64,000 nucleotides of DNA. Origin: Psychroflexus salis (GTDB lineage: Bacteria > Bacteroidota > Bacteroidia > Flavobacteriales > Flavobacteriaceae). The notes beneath the pieces are model-generated. The model worked only from the letters and a program-made list of their open reading frames with translations, made no database searches and was not told where the DNA came from. Positions 63,028 through 64,000 of this stretch are shown here, in pieces; position 1 is the first letter of the stretch; each line of letters starts with the position of its first letter. The stretch spans positions 62,001-126,000 of the forward strand of contig NZ_BMGL01000002.1 of NCBI RefSeq assembly GCF_014640175.1, given 5' to 3'. A program made the position numbers and the translations under genes.

Positions 63028-64000
63028 ACTCATCCGCTTAACCACAGTGCCGCTATCCCTTCAGTTTTTAATCAAAGGGCAACCTAGATTTATGAGTAAG
63101 TTTTTTGAGGTGCTGTGTGTGTCTTCAGGACCTAAAGAAGAGCTGGAAAAAGTGTCGGTTTATGAACAGGTAGGGGTGAGAGAAGTCCACATGACGCGCC
63201 AGATCACGCCGGTGAAAGATTTAGTGTCTTTGGTTAAGCTTATACGCTTGTTCAGAAAAGATAAACCCGCTGTTGTTCACACTCACACTCCAAAAGCGGG
63301 AATTTTAGGGATGCTGGCAGCAAATCTAGCTAATGTGCCTATACGTTTACACACCGTTGCAGGAATGCCACTCATGGAAGCAGAGGGTGGTAAAAGAAAA
63401 TTGCTAGATGCTGTAGAAAAACTAACCTACGCTTGCGCCACTAAAATATATCCCAACAGCAAAGGATTAGAGCACTTTATCTTAGAAAATAACTATGCTA
63501 AAAAAGAAAAAATAAAAGTCATTGCCAACGGAAGCTCTAATGGCATAGACACTTCCTATTTCAATCCAGAAAACTACACACAACAACAAAACCAAACATT
63601 ACGAAAGCAATTAGGCATCCAAGAAGAAGATTTTGTCTTCATATTCGTAGGTCGTTTAGTTGGAGATAAAGGGATAAATGAGTTGGTTCAAGCTTTTAAG
63701 TCCCTTTCCTTTGGAGAGGGATTTAGGGTGAGGCTTTTACTCGTCGGTCCCCAAGAATCTGAACTTGACCCCTTACTCCCCGAAACTTTACAAGAAATAC
63801 AAAACAATCCGAATATCATTGCCGTAGGATTTCAAGAAGATGTACGGCCTTATTTTGCTATTTCAGATGCGTTAACTTTTCCAAGTTATCGAGAAGGATT
63901 TCCTAATGTGGTCATGCAAGCAGGAGCAATGGGCTTGCCTAGTATAGTGTCGGATATTAATGGTTGTAATGAAATTATTATTGAAGGCAAAAACGGATTG
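63014..64000 (+). CDS. Glycosyltransferase family 4, 3' end outside the window
   Basis: The frame is open from ATG 63014 (or ATG 63020) to the window edge, 329 codons. It matches capsule/O-antigen GT4 enzymes: VVHTHTPKAGILGMLAANLA, VPIRLHTVAGMPLMEAEGG, VFIFVGRLVGDKGINELV, FPSYREGFPNVVMQAGAMG (the EGFPxxxxEA-like donor loop). A palindromic repeat sits in frame between helix and strand near 63701. It is visibly less AT-rich than the genes before it. It overlaps the CapK-like gene by up to 14 bases. Confidence 0.88.
   Translation, partial: MGMPKLIRLTTVPLSLQFLIKGQPRFMSKFFEVLCVSSGPKEELEKVSVYEQVGVREVHMTRQITPVKDLVSLVKLIRLFRKDKPAVVHTHTPKAGILGMLAANLANVPIRLHTVAGMPLMEAEGGKRKLLDAVEKLTYACATKIYPNSKGLEHFILENNYAKKEKIKVIANGSSNGIDTSYFNPENYTQQQNQTLRKQLGIQEEDFVFIFVGRLVGDKGINELVQAFKSLSFGEGFRVRLLLVGPQESELDPLLPETLQEIQNNPNIIAVGFQEDVRPYFAISDALTFPSYREGFPNVVMQAGAMGLPSIVSDINGCNEIIIEGKNGL
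63701..63721 (+). repeat. In-frame palindromic repeat inside the glycosyltransferase gene
   Basis: TCCCTTTCC (63701-63709) and GGAGAGGGA (63713-63721) pair over 9 positions with one G-T wobble; together with the following TTTAGGGTGAGG it is a repeat type I recall from flavobacterial spacers. Here it is translated as SLSFGEGFRVRL. Confidence 0.6.

Noticed and set aside
1-64000. tRNA or rRNA genes
   Set aside because: Spacers were read for tRNA-like arms and CCA ends and for conserved rRNA stretches; none was convincing.

Overview
The window is AT-rich chromosomal DNA from a member of the Bacteroidota, almost certainly the family Flavobacteriaceae; the genus cannot be fixed from the sequence. 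The basis is the sprA - gcvH - VanZ - TonB - remB gene order of type IX secretion and gliding bacteria, a caa3-type oxidase assembly block, promoters of the Bacteroidota type (TTTG, about 18-23 bases, TAnnTTTG), no obvious Shine-Dalgarno sequences, and interspersed palindromes of flavobacterial style. No rRNA, tRNA or CRISPR was seen.

Layout. 1-2337: end of a PfkB sugar kinase and a GH13_18 disaccharide phosphorylase, a likely sucrose or glycoside use pair. 2461-17102: malic enzyme (maeB), ruvA, the giant T9SS translocon gene sprA, gcvH, VanZ, TonB, a small secreted TonB_C-like protein and a RemB-like outer-membrane protein. 17238-22353: heme O synthase, two oxidase subunit III genes, subunit IV, a thioredoxin-like protein, SCO, DUF420 and a small CxxC membrane protein, i.e. 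cytochrome oxidase maturation. 22359-44006: housekeeping genes (ArsC/Spx-like, EamA, thioesterase, surE, Prc protease, orphan OppC-type permease, polA, dinB, Fic, 3-hydroxyacyl-CoA dehydrogenase and PaaI thioesterase, purK-purE, DAACS symporter, aroC, DedA-like, OmpA-like).

From 44418 to the right edge lies a cell-surface polysaccharide locus. It opens with wecB and a mannose-6-phosphate isomerase-type cupin and is then interrupted (about 45.5-51.4 kb) by a repeat-rich accessory island. The island holds an AAA_14-type ATPase behind two strong palindromes, a single-domain GIY-YIG protein lying directly between two inverted-repeat-bounded elements, a decayed MNT/HEPN pair, an AlbA_2/ATPase regulator with a 12-bp tandem repeat, and a 5'-truncated relative of that regulator. 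Heptamer arrays and two cupin 3' ends lie near its two sides. The polysaccharide locus resumes with an rfbC broken by a nonsense codon, two FdtA-like cupins, a Wzx flippase, a FemAB-like acyltransferase, an atypical aminotransferase, a sulfotransferase, an FdtB-type aminotransferase, glycosyltransferases, a Wzy-like polymerase, a CapK-like adenylate-forming enzyme and a glycosyltransferase cut by the window end. Together these suggest a 3-amino-3,6-dideoxyhexose-containing, possibly sulfated, O-antigen or capsule.

The most notable observations are the GIY-YIG gene bracketed by terminal-inverted-repeat elements, the paired operator-like palindromes before the ATPase, the duplicated and decayed gene fragments that mark the island as recombining, and two otherwise intact genes (fic and rfbC) each cut by one in-frame TAA. 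All functional calls come from reading motifs and gene order; no database search was run.
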